The notes beneath the pieces are model-generated. The model saw only the letters and a program-made list of their open reading frames with translations. It was not told where the DNA came from and searched no databases. Both the position numbers and the translations under genes were made by a program. Shown in pieces: positions 22,156 to 35,850 of a stretch of 64,000 nucleotides of DNA (the first letter of the stretch is position 1; each line of letters begins with the position of its first letter). Origin of the DNA: Isoetes taiwanensis. Taxonomy: Eukaryota > Streptophyta > Lycopodiopsida > Isoetales > Isoetaceae. The DNA lies in NCBI GenBank assembly GCA_021234155.1, contig JAJEKV010000023.1, forward strand, positions 9,313,141 to 9,377,140, given 5' to 3'.

Positions 22156-23220
22156 TGTTCTTTTTCCTTTTTTTTTTCCTTTTTTAAGGATGCGAGCCCT
22201 TATTATTCAAAGAAAGTTACAAAGAAAGTACAATCATTGGAGAAAATATCCACTAGAGCAAATCCACCCCACCCAAATGCAACATCTAAATAGTGTGAAG
22301 AGGAAGCGAAAGCTCATGAATAAATATGAATGTGGCGGTAGTGCTCCCAAATACAGTTCTTTACTCAATTAGTAGCTGGTGAGCACCTAAGTGCTTTAGC
22401 AGTTCGTTATTGGGCCTCGATAAGAACCTGTGCATCAGAACAAACATGACCTTTGAATATGAGAAGATTCCTCATTTTCCAAATGGATCAGACGATCCAT
22501 GTAGAAGCTAAATGGAAAGCCCATTTTGCCAAATTTTTCTAGCCATTTGGATAGACTACTAATAATGTCTACTGGCTATTCAAATTGAAGTGAAAGAAGC
22601 CTTGAAGCTATAACAAAGTATGTCTGACATATTGACATAAGAAGAAGCAATGCTCAATTCTCTCGTCCCTTTGTGCATATAAGAGACAAAGTGCAGACAC
22701 ATCTGAATGAAATATGTGCACCACAATATTAACATGCACACAACAATGAATGATTTGCTATCATAAAACAGATACTTTGGTTTGGAGCAGTTTATACCAT
22801 ACCCATTTCCATACTGCTTTTTGCTGGTCTCTAGGAATGACCAAAGGCCACTTTGCTGAAGGAAGCATGACTTCAGCAACAATTAGGATCTTGTACATGG
22901 CATTCACCAACTTATATGCTTTGACAAACTCAGGTACTACCGGGGGGGGGGAGAGGAGGGAGCATCTACATGTGCTATTGGAGGGAGAACTAAAGACATC
23001 TTCTGCCAAATGGCCCGATCCCACCTTAAAAGGAGGAATCTATCTTTAAACTCTTCCCATGTCAAATGCAAACCTGCCAATTTCCATCGACACTGCATCA
23101 ATGGATGGACTGCAGATACCAGAGGACCACCATCCAAGGGAATCCACCAACAACTCGCAGTAGTAGTGTGTGCAAGATGGTGAAAATGAAATAGAGATTG
23201 TACAGTCTGCCATCAATGAT
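22156..23220 (-). mobile_element. LINE-B copy, 5'-truncated
   Basis: The 3' end is the T-rich tract at 22160-22190. The minus-strand translation at 22761-23024 (YKLVNAMYKILIVAEVMLP, then AKWPLVIPRDQQKAVWKWVW) parallels the LINE-B copy at 9.4-9.7 kb (KLVNSMYRLLLDLDILPP and RRVWSWAWDKLLHPK). WEEFKDRFLLLRWDRAIW follows at 22937-23137. A degraded zf-RVT part lies at 22580-22700. The GATCCACCAACAA block of LINE-B is matched near 23140. The upstream edge is approximate. Confidence 0.7.
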
Positions 23221-26200
23221 CAACTTTGCAACGTTGCCCACCTTTAAATTACCCTCTGACCCTTGCAAATAAGGGAAGTACCAAATAAGGGTAAAGGAAA
23301 AAAATGCCCTTCCCCATGAAAAGGACAAAAATATATATACCATTGAAAATAAGGGCAACATATTGAATAACCCTTAAGATTTTTTTTAAGGCCCTTTTTC
23401 CTTTATAGAAATTGTTGTAATATTTCATATTTCACTAGTTTATTAATTTTTACACCAATTTCACATAAACCAGTCTAATCATTGGCTAACCAACAAAATT
23501 CAAATTTTGTATTTGCAAATCATTAATGCATGCACTTGTGAGAAAAGGAACAGACATGAAGATTGAAGAGGAAAAATCGCAATAAAAAACCCTTTTCTGA
23601 TATATGGAGTCAGAATTAGATTTTTGCTTCAGGCTCTTTCTTCAATTTCTAATCAGTCTCAATCTCTAAGGCTTCTGATTTGCAGATGGATGAAACTCCA
23701 TCAATTCACAGATATCTATTTAGGGATGGGATCGATTCAGAGAGCCCTTGAGTGAAGAAGTAAGGAATAAGACGCAGGGATTAAGAACAAGCTCAGAAGG
23801 AGGCAAGGACTCAGTCCAATTCTAGCTACGTTCGAGAGGTTACCCAACGAGTAGGGCAAATACATGGTCCAATTAGTTATGCCAAAGTTATCCTATGAAA
23901 GAAGATACAACCCCTCAACATCATGCCGACATTAATATTGGGAATTCCATTAGAATGGACATGTAAGGTTGGGTGAATTATGCTGCAGCTACCAGGGCAT
24001 GATGATCAAATAAGTGCCATAGACAAATCGAGGTTTATAAGGAAAATGGTGGAAAACATTATTGATTCTACTATTATATTTCAGGCCAAAGGCATGAATG
24101 TGGGATTTTCCACTATATGGAAGGTTGAGATGCCACAAGTCTATTAAGTAACCATTTGATATTGTTCACTGTCACATTTAGTTGCAGTTGACAACCAGGT
24201 CATTGCAAGGAATATAGCCAACCCCAAGATTTGAGTAATCCACCACATTCACAGCAGCATCAGCCACTCCAGACTAGATAATGCGAGTAGAGAAATTAGT
24301 TGAAATTGGTATATGACATTAACCATGGTGAACTAACCTATTTCTACTCAAGACAGTGATGAAACTCAAGAAGATTAGGGCATGACTTTGTGCCCAAATT
24401 GTATTTGACATTGCAAATTGAATACGAATTCAGCAGCCACGTAGGGCACGCCAGTTTCTGTGCGCTAAGATTATGTAAGGACTTTGCATGATCAAATGAT
24501 GTTTGTCCAATCTTGTGATATAAGGTTCTTTTGCACATGTAAGCAAACAAAAGAATATTTACAAAGGTATTCGTGAACAACAAAGTGTAGAACTGCCTGG
24601 CATTTTGGTGATGGCCCGATATTTTGGCAGCGCTAGCCGTTGAAAAGTCCTATGGCTTGCATGCCCAGGCCTCAACTGCCACATAACATGGCTAAGGTCC
24701 ATGCAAATGGGACACAGTATGAACCACATCATGACTAATTAAAATGGTGAACAGTATTTTTTTAATCAAACATTTGATGATTATGCCTAGGAGAATTAAT
24801 GTCTTTGTGATAAATTGGAGATTATGGAGATGAACCAAAATTTACAGTTTTTAGTACAATTTTGAGTCAGATATGCCATAGTAAAAGGACCGCCCAATGT
24901 TCCCTTTGCTATATATTGCAAAGACAAACCACGTTATAACATTTCTTGTCGTAGCATATTGACCGCCCAATGTTCCCTTTGCTATATATCGTATAGACAA
25001 AGACTATGCCATTTAATATTCTACTATCCAATGATAGTATTATCCCATTTCTTTATATTTTACTAGACAAACCCCATTATATTGTGCAGGTCTTTTGAAA
25101 GGCTTCTTTTGCTCAACCCCGGTTATAGCCGCTCTACACCAACAAAAGCTTTTGGAGCTGTGTAGTCTCAGAAAATCTCATTCATTAGAGTCCTTTGAAA
25201 TTTACTACTTGAACAGGGATACATTTATAAACATAGCAGCTCTTATTCAACAAATGATATCAAAGGAATTGATGTTATACTACTATGTTATTCGCACCAT
25301 ATACCTTCAAATTTAAGTGATCAAGCTTCCATTATAGACATATTCTGAGGAATCTACACGTAATCAACGAAAAGAATAGTTGATAGGAATCAAACAAACC
25401 CCAAGCCTATTACTGAAATTATAAAACTCTCATTAAACTCCTATTGTAGATTAACCACCAGAAACTGAAGCCATTAGATCATTGTTTGCTTTATGCAAAA
25501 ATGATTTGGCTTATTACTGCACCATAGCACATGTTGTGCTTTATCATTGAGTAGAAAGAACAACATAATAGCACTTGTTTGTCATAAATATATTTCACAT
25601 TGAATTAACCCCTTGCAGATATGAAGCAATGCAGAATGTTTGCTCCTTATTTGCAAGAGCAAACGATGGCAATCTTCATTGCATAATTTATAACTTCTGA
25701 AGAACTTTTATTGCATTTGGACATTCTTTGCACTCTATAAAAGTGGCGAACCTGAGTTAATATTGTCTCCCAATCCTGCCCTTGAAATATGATGCAATCT
25801 TGCAACACCTCTAAGTGCCTTGTTGCGGGGACTTCTCTGCACATTATGTCCTGATCTTAAGAGACCAAAATTGCTGATTAGGTTATCAAACATAGGATGT
25901 GAAAGCCTGGTACATAAGTCCCTTTTCAAGCGATGGGATTTTAAACCGTCATCATTAAAACTCATAGATTTAGGCCAAATTTTGTACTTTTGTCCTCGCC
26001 TGCATTTAGAAGGTCTATTATCACATCATATACTTTACTTTTCGCTATAAATTTGGGTATAGATCCCTGTTACTAAGTATAGGTATTCCTATTTCATGCC
26101 TAAAAGAAAATCTCAAATTTCGGTTGTATCCAAGGATCTAACTCTATCTGAGAAAGATGGAGTCCATTTCAGGCATCTCTGTTTGAAGAATATACTTTAT

Positions 26201-29200
26201 TGAAGATAGGCCAATACCCACGAGAATTTCTTGCAGTGCAGCAAAATTCAAAGCCCTCATCCTCTTCTTCATCCTCAAAGTCGGATTCTGATTCTGTTCA
26301 TTCATCCACATGACCATCAAACCGAAAAGCCACATCTGAATCTTTGTTCCTTGGATATACACATCAAACACTCTATGTCAAACATTGCCATCTTCAATCT
26401 TTAGAAAATAGTGTATGACATTTTATGTCCCTGCCCGCAATCGAGTTCCATGATAAGCTAAATATTCTTCTGATGTGGGCATGGCGAATAATAGTTTTGA
26501 ATTGTTTTGAAATTTCCACAAGCCAAGTCCTTGAACCATCAAAATCATAGTGCAGAGAACATAATACAAATGACCTGTTCTTCCTACAAATTCAGAAAAC
26601 TTTAGCAGTTATATTCGAAGAAAATTTTATAGATCTGGGTCTTCTGGCACAAGTTCACCACCCAACTAGATCCAGGCTTGAGAGCACAAGCAAGCAAGCA
26701 TCTATGGTTCTACCCAATCCTGAGAATCTGACCGAACAACGTTCAATCCTCTTTGGGTTTAGCTTTTTAGTTTTGTCAAAATTATGGAAGGATAGGAATC
26801 TATGATCAAGCTAGCTTTCTGGAATTATTGAGCATAGATAGTCGCTTTTATTAAGAGCCATTGTCTCCTCCCCCTACTAAAAGATCCCTCTCCTTCACAA
26901 ACCCTTTTCTTAACAATTGCCTCTTTTTTTTCTTAATTACATGACCGAAGGAGGACATGGTGATAATGTTTTTGGGCCCGAATTGAGCGTGCAAGAACCT
27001 TGAAATGCTGAATTTAGTTGACTATGCACAAATAAGAAATAGAGGGATATATAGTTACAGTAAATAAGCCCGTAATAGTCTGCATCGATCTCAGATTCCA
27101 CACCACGGGGCGCACCTGGTATCATGGAGAATTTGAGGGCCTCTACCTCGAAGATGTGGAATTCTACATCAGATAATTTGTTGCCGACCTTCGAGAGAGA
27201 ACTCTGGATCACAATTGGGTAATTTAAAGTAAAGTTAATGCTCCATTCTAACCCCTTTATAATATGATAATACAACATCAAAGAAATATGGTATGGATCT
27301 ACCATGTACAAATAATACAGTTTGATCTTGCCGGTTTGGGGGGAGGGGGGAGATAGTCAATTCATGTGCAATGGCAAACTCTTCCTCCTTCTCTTCTTCA
27401 TGCACAATATGGTTGGGGGCCATTGAATCTGCATCCCTCCAGGCCTCTACCTATTTGGACTTGCTAGAAGCTTTTGGCCAAACTGGGGTCTTCGAACCTG
27501 GAGTTTTAAGAAGAGGGGAATTAAACTTTTATGTCTTTGCAGCCTCTATCTTCTTGCTCACATCATTCTCGTTCAGTTAGAGGCAGCTCCGAGCTCAAAT
27601 CATCAAACAAATCCTAATTTGTCAAGATGTTTCCATGCTGGTTCTTGATCCTTGCCTTGACCTCCATTATCTGGTCAGCTTGGCATTCAAGTTCCTGGGA
27701 CTCCTTTTCCGTACTAGCATATTAATGAACTTGTTCTAGGTTGTGTTATCGCGAAGGCCGAGAACAATTTGGTCATCTGCCATGCGTTTTGCCTTCGCCC
27801 TTGCCCTTTGAAGTTTTCTCTGGAGATTGTGGCTGAATTTGAAGTCTGGATCAAGGGATCTCTGCATCATAACCTTCCCATAATTCCTAACCCTCATCTC
27901 AATTGGATTCTTGGGTATACAACCCCCTGGGGCAACCCTAAAATTTTCGTATATCTAATGCACCCTGAACCTGTGATTCTTGAGTTCCACCTTTTTGCTG
28001 TAGGTTTTGATGCAATCAACCACTTAGCAAAGTCGTTTTTGAGCGGGCTGATCAAACCTATGATCCTTCAAACCCTTAAAACCTGACATTTCTTCACTTG
28101 GATCTACATTGCTAAATTCTATATTCTTCTTCATCCCCTCATCCTCAGTGGCCCCTATTTCGCCATGATCTGCATTATTCTTCACTCCCTAATCCTCCTC
28201 CCACTGACCATCAACTACAGCAGATGGATTTTAACTGGAGCAAGAATGAAGGAACCCGCTTTACTTCTTGCTTCAGCCCTGATTTTTTTCTTGGAAGGGG
28301 ATTGCACCTCGATGTCAGATTCAATCCCTGCAATGTCTTTGAAGCAGTTTGACGACTTGAAGGCAGAGTTTTCTTCTAAACACCGATTTCAATTCTCGTT
28401 TATCGACGTATTTAGGACGATTTCCAGGTTCATCAACTCCTCCATCTGGAAAGCAATGTAAAGAGTTAAAATAAGCTTTAAATACAGTAAAAACAGAGTC
28501 TATGATGGCTCTTGTAGAGATTCTTATCATAAACTATTACGCAAATCCAACAGCATTAACAATGCCAGTGAATTGGGTTAGCAATCTGGCCCTTTCCACT
28601 CTGAGAAGTCGGAAGGGCAAAGCAATCTGGCGAGCAAAGTTCGGACTTAGCCATCGTCAATTTCAATTCCCTTCCTCTCCACGTTCAGAACGCCATCATG
28701 AACATGGCCGCTCCCCATTGGATGTTGTATGATTGAGTCTGACGGTTTTTCGCACTCCGATATCACCATGAGTGTATAGCGTATGGTAAAGAGTCAGTCT
28801 TTATTCGCCATCCGCATTAATTCAAATGATAGGTTGGGATGTCACCACGTGGATGGTCAAGATATGTTGTGGTAAAGTGGGGATCCTAGACATTGGATTT
28901 GGATGGTCAGGATTGCTTGAGAGCCTATTGACGGTCAAGATTATCCTTCGGGGATCCCGGAGGCTGGGATCGCATGTTGGTGATTCTGGAGGCCAAGATT
29001 ACCGAGTACCCTTTTTTTGGTGATACTGAAGGCAGGGAATAACACAGATGGCCCGGATGTGTCGCAAGACCGGACAACCGAGAGTTTTTGCAGGGCCTCT
29101 CATGTGTGTCAATGCGGTGAAACGGAGGGGCCACAAACGGATGGATATCGAAGGCCGGTATTTTCTCCTCCGAGATCCCCGAAACCTGGGTAAGACTATC

Positions 29201-29689
29201 TTGAACCTTCTTTTCGTACCTTTTTTTTCCTTAGGCCATGGCGAACAGCCCACCATGCCAGAGACCAACAAGTGAAAATCGTGGTACTCGAGATTTTGGT
29301 GACGGCAATGCGTTAAGAGAAAATAGGCTAGTGCTAAATCACAATTCTGGCAATTTGGGCTGACTATGAGACTCCTTTTTTTATAGGTACAGTTGTGTAG
29401 GATTTACAACAGAAATATTGGAATGATTTGGGCTTGTAGAACGACTTCAACAAGGCAAATAGGTAAACCGGATAATTGTTAAGCCCCTTTTAATATAAAA
29501 TATCCATGGTCCTAAATGCTTGGGTACTTTCAATAGTTATATTGGCTAAGGAGAAAGTTATGGCTATGGATGATGTGCTTGCTTGTGCTCATCCATCAAG
29601 TTTCCTAAATCGCTCTTCCGAGATTGTGTTGTAACAGAACACTGATTCAATGTTGTATGGCTTAAAAAGCTACAATAATGCTATCATCA
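23221..29689. other. long unassigned region
   Basis: No intact gene. On the minus strand, 27230-28460 gives coding-looking pieces in shifting frames, for example QRKLQRARAKAKRMADDQIV (near 27790) and ECQADQIMEVKARIKNQHGN (near 27670). It may be a decayed retroelement or gene, but no family is recognised. Other open frames lack domains. Confidence 0.3.
24889..24990. repeat. 30-bp direct repeat, spaced 72 bp
   Basis: GACCGCCCAATGTTCCCTTT, followed by GCTATATAT, occurs at about 24889 and again at about 24961. The copies are nearly identical. It does not continue as an array. Confidence 0.85.
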
Positions 29690-30684
29690 CTTAATTAATT
29701 GAACCCCAAGTTCCTCTCTACTTTGTCCAAGTATATTGTAAACTTGGTAGAACCCTTGAGGAGGTTATGGGAGAGGTCCAACTGTCTAACGTTGAACATG
29801 AAAATGAAGCTTGCATCTGGAACTTCTCCGTTAAGATTATTGTGGTCCAGAAATAGATATTGCAACTTCCTTCTACCAAAGTTCTTTGGGAGGCTTCCTG
29901 TTACTTGGTTGAAGGTCAGATATATGGATGGTAAGGCTGCTCTTTCTAAGATCTGCTATTTGTAAAGAAGCTATACCTTGCATAGTATTGAAGATGGCTC
30001 TAGAAAACTGATTCTAAGACAAATCTAAAAATTCAAGTTGTTGAAAATATTAAAGAATAGAAATGTCACCAAAAAATCCATTTTATAAAAGGTTAAGATG
30101 CCTCAGATAGCTGCAGCGAGCAAGTTTAGGAGGAATGCTGCCAGTAGGCATGGAAACTAATTATGGCGGCATGGAAACTGGGGAGCAGATTCCAGGGGTT
30201 CCTGCGGCTAGGGGGAGCTGGGAGCAGGTCCTGGAGTCAACGACCCAGTTCCAAGCCGCCACAACTTGGTAACTGGGCCGCAGACGATTTGCCTTCGGAT
30301 TTACCTTCGGATTATCTGTTGAGCGGAATCAACATGCCCTTTTCCATTCCGAAGGCGAAACGAGCGAGTTAGTAGGCAGTAAGAAGTCAGAGATTGGAAA
30401 GCTGACCTAGAGAAAAAGGAATGGTACATGTTATTGTTGTCAATATAGAACTGTAACAAATTGGCCATATTACCCATTGTCCAGAATGGAATCACTAAGT
30501 GTCTTATGCCCATGTTCACGTATTTAGCCTGAATGAGCAAACCTAGGGCTTTATGGATTTCACCTGTAATACCATTTGCACCAAGACTCAAATCTGTGAG
30601 TTTGGTAAGGAGGCCAATATCTTCAGGGAGAGTTCCTTTTAATTCGTACTTGAGGAAATCGATGTGATGGTTGGAGAGTGACAA
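29690..30684 (-). pseudogene. leucine-rich-repeat (receptor-like) gene remnant
   Basis: On the minus strand, 30684-30380 reads LKGTLPEDIGLLTKLTDLSL, then GANGITGEI and GNMANLLQFYIDNNN, typical plant LRR units (LxxNxLxGxIP). After about 200 bp without LRR sequence it resumes at 30150-29690 with SIPPKLARCSYLRHLNL, FQQLEFLDLS, LQYLFLDHNNLNGEVP and VRQLDLSHNLLKG. Stops and frameshifts break both parts. No kinase domain is present. The extracellular LRR part of a receptor-like kinase or protein is the likely origin. Confidence 0.7.
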
Positions 30685-30713
30685 GGATCAATAGAATTTA
30701 GGTTAAGGATAAT

Positions 30714-30806
30714 GTGCCCTTGCGGGCCCTTACGTGAGATGAGGGCCTGGCGAGCCCGTCAGGGCGAGCCAACGCTCGAGCCCCAGGTAAGGGCCTGCAG
30801 GGGCAC
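30714..30806. repeat. GC-rich inverted repeat
   Basis: Bases 30714-30733 and 30787-30806 are reverse complements with two mismatches (arms include GGGCCCTTAC and GTAAGGGCC). They are separated by 53 nt. The stretch is much more GC-rich than its surroundings. It could form a cruciform or hairpin, but no function is evident. Confidence 0.8.
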
Positions 30807-31442
30807 ATTTCCCAACGTAAAGTTAGGGGAGGAGGTGATTTCCTTGCCACGTAGTGCCATTGCGACCACAAAAGTCCACAGATCCTCTTATCAGCCTTAT
30901 TGAAACGGAGCAGAGGCAACGCCGACCGAGAGGAAGCGAGGGGCAGGACATTACCTGTTTTAATCTAGGCCTGAAATAGGGGGGAATCACCTCCCCCCAC
31001 TTTACGGGTTGGACACGACGGTTGAAGACGACATTAGATATCCTGGGATTAAGTTCATAAGTTAATTAACCCTAATTAAATGAGTTTTGCTCTTAAGTGG
31101 GCTGAACATGGCAACTATAACATTTAACCCTAATCTTTCCTTGCGGCTGACTTGATTTGCAGATACATGAATTATCAATATTTATGACCTTCGATGAAAG
31201 TATTTTGGAGAAGGTAGCTTTCTGGCTTAATTTTTCCTTCTTTCAATACCATGATTAGATGCATCTTATTGTATGACTCTGTATTTATAGCGTTCTTCAT
31301 CACCTCAACTTCGGCTGTTTGATTGGCATCTAAGATAAATTGATCTTTAAAGTTCTGAATTTCTTTGAGCACTGCTTTGTATTGTATATTCGCACGAATA
31401 CGGCAGGTAATTGAGCAAGCAACAACTTTTAGCACCAAATAT

Positions 31443-34400
31443 CTATTCATACATATCCTCAACGTTGCATTCTCCCATGTACACCTTCAGGTTCTTGGGT
31501 GACCCACAATCACCCTCGGCGAATATAGCTCTATCATTAGCTTCCATATGCGCTATTATCTTGAAAATCATTTCAATCTGTATGATCCAGAATTGAGTTA
31601 ATAGGCAACTGACCTAGACTCCAAAAGTTAACTAACCTGATTAGAAGCTTGACATAGCTGAGCTATTTGCTCTAATGTTAATGGTTCCACAGGATCCTTG
31701 CAACTGCAACATAGATCCCTTGAAGTTAGAAGTTCGTATCTAAAAGGCTATGATTCTAAACACCCGTCTATGTCTAACCTTGCTTTGTTGAGGACAGTTA
31801 CAACTCTTTTCTGGAGAGCTAACACCTCTGCTGCAGCCTTCTTGCCTGCCTCCACACCTGAAAAAGGGGAAATGTAATTTTTTGTTGCAGGATAAGTGAG
31901 AAAAGGTGTGTGGTTACCAGGTTGATGGTATGCATTAACATTGACTAGGTTTGCATATAGCCCCACAGTCCGCTCATAAAGTGCAATCAGGGCTCCTATT
32001 GCTAAAGGATTAACCTCGTCAATGGTGACTGTAATGGACTCGCGCTTGTTTGCATAGAGGGCAGACCTTGTTCCCTGAAAATACCATGAATTTTTTATGA
32101 CCTTATCATGGCATAAAAAAAATGATGCTTCTTGCAACGGCTTTTTAATCTACCTGAAGCATTCCAAACAGGTAATCTCCACATGTCACACTGGGCTCAA
32201 GCTCCCAGTCATGCCCAGGTGGTCTATCACGACGCACCTCAATGAAGGTTGCAAAGAAGTTAGGTATTCCTTCCCTTAACTGCTGAATGTATCTGCGCCA
32301 AAGCATCATTTCAGTATAAAAGGAGTATACAGCAGCAATTAAATGGGTTTCACATAGTAAGATGTATCTAAAGAATATATAACTTGCATATAGGTCCATG
32401 AAAAAAGCGAGCAATACAAAACGTAAGGAACAACAACAATATGAAAAAAAAGACCATTACGCATGCTGATCTGTGCTGCCTTTGTTTCCATAAACTGCAA
32501 GCCCTTGATTGACCTGAGACAAGAAGGCATGATATCATAATTAAGTTGCACAAGAAATTATAATATCTCAACCTGAAATTAACTAACGTTGAGCAGGACA
32601 AGTGCCATAATTATTAAGCCAAGTGATATAGAACTCCAATTAGCACATGTTCCATGTCATATGTCTTCATATAGTGTATGCAAATGCTACAGAATATGAA
32701 GCGAATTATGAAGATAGAACATTTGCTTTTCAAGAACTATGTTGAGCCTGTTATATGCTGGATTCTCACCAAATTACCGTCCAAGTCATACTCCTTGCCG
32801 ATGGACTCCATCACTAGTTGCTGTAAGTAACGGCTGAAGAGTAGCAAGCTATCTTTGTATGGTAATATTACCATGTCCTGTATACAATTATATAGAAACA
32901 CGTAAAGAAAGCTTGTCAATTAAAGCAATTTTTGAAAGAAAGCAATTATATATTGGTTCACTTGCTACATCATGCTAAAGCAGACCTATCCAGTTACCTC
33001 TCATTGACAGGTCAGTTACCTTAGCTCCAATTCCATTCGAAGACCAATACCAGCAGAGGGCCAGTAATGCTGCTGGGTTTTCTTTGATCTGGTGATGGGC
33101 AATTCATGAGGATATTATTCTTTTTAACACACTGTATTTTACATTAAATTTAACTTACTGATGGTACTCTTGTTGCCTCATCCATTAGGGCTGCACCTTT
33201 AAGCATTTCTCTGACATTGATGCCCTGGTGTAGATAAAATAAAAAGCAGATAACATTACTTTGCATGATCGGAAATAACAGCATCTTGAGTGAAAACCTA
33301 TCGACCTGAAGTGCAGCAGGAAGAAGCCCCACAGCTGACATCTCAGATGTCCTTCCTCCAACCCAGTCATACATTGGGAATCTTTCTAACCAACCCTCAA
33401 TCTTGGCCGTGTTGTCTAACAATGAGTTTTCTTGCGTGATAGCCACACCCTGATTCAAAATAGCACATTTATTATCAGTGATTGTTAATAGTTAATGAAG
33501 GTTAAAATTTGCCAACACACCTGCTTGGAGAAGTCCAAGCCCTTTTCACGAAATGCTTTTTGTACCTCCAGCAAGCCATTGCGAGTCTCTGGAGTACCAC
33601 CACTCTGTGGACAGAAATTCCCAAGTATTATGTCACCAGCTATACATCTGCTCTATTCTGGATAACTCTAAACCTTCACCTTTGAAATAACAAGGACAAG
33701 TGTTGAAGATAACTCAGGACCAAGCTGAGCAATTTGGTGATCTATGCCAGCTGGATCAGTGTTATCAATAAATCGTATCTGCATTTCAAGAGAATGTTTA
33801 TGAGAATCATGCATGGAAGGCACTAATGGATTGCCTGTGCAAAAGGATGTCATGCACTAAATTGCCTCAAAATCAATTGGTGACATATGGCTCTGAGTTC
33901 AGTTCAAGATAAGTTAAATTAAGGATTTTTAAAAATCATTGTCGGGCTGATCACATCTGCCGCTGCATTGCGTACCTTTAAAGGTGGATTGTCTGGGGCC
34001 AATGCCTCAGCCACAAATTGTGGCCCCAAGGCAGAGCCTCCTATGCCTATAGAAAGCACTTGTGTGAACTTTCCTGCAGGACAAGGTGGGGGCTTGATCT
34101 GACAAAACAAACCACAATGTAATTTAACATATTAGGACAATACCTGCAGAATACGTTTGACCTAAAAGAAGGGCATTAATTTACATACGACTGCCTAGCA
34201 TATGACCAAATCACATCACAAATTTTCAATATATTTACCTTACCACTGATAACATCCTCAGCAAATCTTGTTAATCGATCTAATGTACTCTCAATTTGTT
34301 TCTGCAAGTAAGCATTGGGTGCAATGCTTGCATTCCTCAACCAATAATGCCCCACCATTCTCCCTTCATCAGGGTTCGCAATTGCACCTTTTTCTAGTTC

Positions 34401-34802
34401 GTTCATATCTCGAAAAGCCTTCTCAAACTTTGGCTCTATCTGCTTCACAAACTCATCAGTAAAACCTACCCTGCTCACATCCACAAACAAGCCCAGCTCC
34501 TTGTTCTCATAAAGCCAGCGGACATACCGATTCCACAACGCGATTGGGTCCATTTCAAGAGAAGCACGCTCCTTCATTGCAAATTCTGGAACTGTAGTTA
34601 CGTTCGGAGTACTTAAACCGGACTGGGACCGACATACTCCGGCAGAATGCAATCCAAATAAGGGGTCATTTTTGGTAAGGTTGAGATGACGGAATAAATT
34701 ACCACTTTCATCTGATAGGGTTCTGTGAAGGGGCAGCTTCGATGGGCTGGAACAAATGGTAGCTGTAAGTCCGGCAATCAGCGCCATAGCCAACCTGTGC
34801 AA
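31443..34802 (-). CDS. PGI1: glucose-6-phosphate isomerase, plastid type
   Basis: Interconverts glucose-6-phosphate and fructose-6-phosphate; in plants this type serves plastid starch synthesis. Fourteen exons join in phase: 34239-34802, 33976-34098, 33680-33778, 33521-33604, 33306-33449, 33159-33224, 33020-33088, 32770-32877, 32461-32513, 32154-32292, 31918-32074, 31779-31857, 31637-31703 and 31443-31577. They give about 628 residues, near the usual length of plastid PGI. Conserved blocks seen are [50 protein letters not shown] (with the active-site His) and [15 protein letters not shown]. The first about 90 residues are Ser/Leu/Thr-rich and resemble a transit peptide. The start could also be the second Met (MALIAGL). 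All introns are GT-AG and there are no internal stops, so it is probably functional. Confidence 0.95.
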
Positions 34803-35842
34803 TTCTCTCTTCCAGTTCTAATGGTTCTCTATGTATTTTTGCGTGAGCACGTGTCTACATCTCAAACGTCGATTGATATCTGACGTGGCGTACCATATCT
34901 AGAAATATCAACTTAATATTGGTACCCTAAATGTCTACCCCATGATCCATCACCCTTATCACTTCTCATTGACATAACAAAACAATTTATATGCTCCCAA
35001 AAAGTACTCATCTTGATAGTATATCCCTTCCACCTTCTGCCTGGGTCCCAAAGACCATCTAGCCCTTTGGCTACTGAGTCTGAAGACATACATAGGGCCT
35101 TCAACGTGATTGTTAATTTCTCTAAAGACATTCATATGGCCTCCAATGTTATTGCTTGAATCAATAAAGACATATATATGGTATGTTTAGCGATCATCTC
35201 CCCCTCAGGGCATTCAACATTGGAGCTGATGGTTCTCTCTATAGTAGAGGCACAACCATTCTCCTTAACAAACTGGCCCTCAAGTTTTACAGCTGATATC
35301 AAATCTCAGTTGTTTGTTGCAGTGTACAAGCCAGTAACAAATTGAGGGCGCATAAACACCTAATTTATCATGCCAAATGGCCATAAACACCTAGCTTGTT
35401 ATGGAAAACCACCATAAAACTCTTGGGCCCAGTGTATTAAGGCAGATTACACCTTAGAAGTCAAGTGTTATGCCCTCCTATAACAATTTAGAGCCTCATG
35501 CCGCCGATTGCTATAATAGGGCATGACATATCATCCCTCTCATAGAAGCCAATGTCATCCTAATGTGCATTTGCATGAGAAGGTTCTAGTTTACGAAAAC
35601 AAAATTTGTTAATTTTAGAACGCATTGGCGTAACAACGCACCACTATTTGCGTGAGGCGTTCTACTTTAGGAAAACAGTATTTGTTTGATTTCACCATTT
35701 GGTGATGAACATCCCATTAACAAATACCTATGTCATTAGTAAACTAACAATTCAAAACATACACATGATTTTATGGATGAGAAAGGTCATTAACAAACTA
35801 ATAAAACAATACAAGTCGATGGATGAAAAATGTAGGAGAAAG
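34803..35842. other. intergenic between PGI and tRNA-Gly
   Basis: Probably contains the PGI promoter and 5' leader. No confident TATA box. No coding feature is recognised. Confidence 0.4.
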
Positions 35843-35850
35843 AAAAAAAA
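35843..35850 (-). terminator. Pol III terminator of tRNA-Gly
   Basis: Eight A on the plus strand give a run of eight T on the minus strand immediately after the tRNA 3' end, the normal stop signal for RNA polymerase III. Confidence 0.8.
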
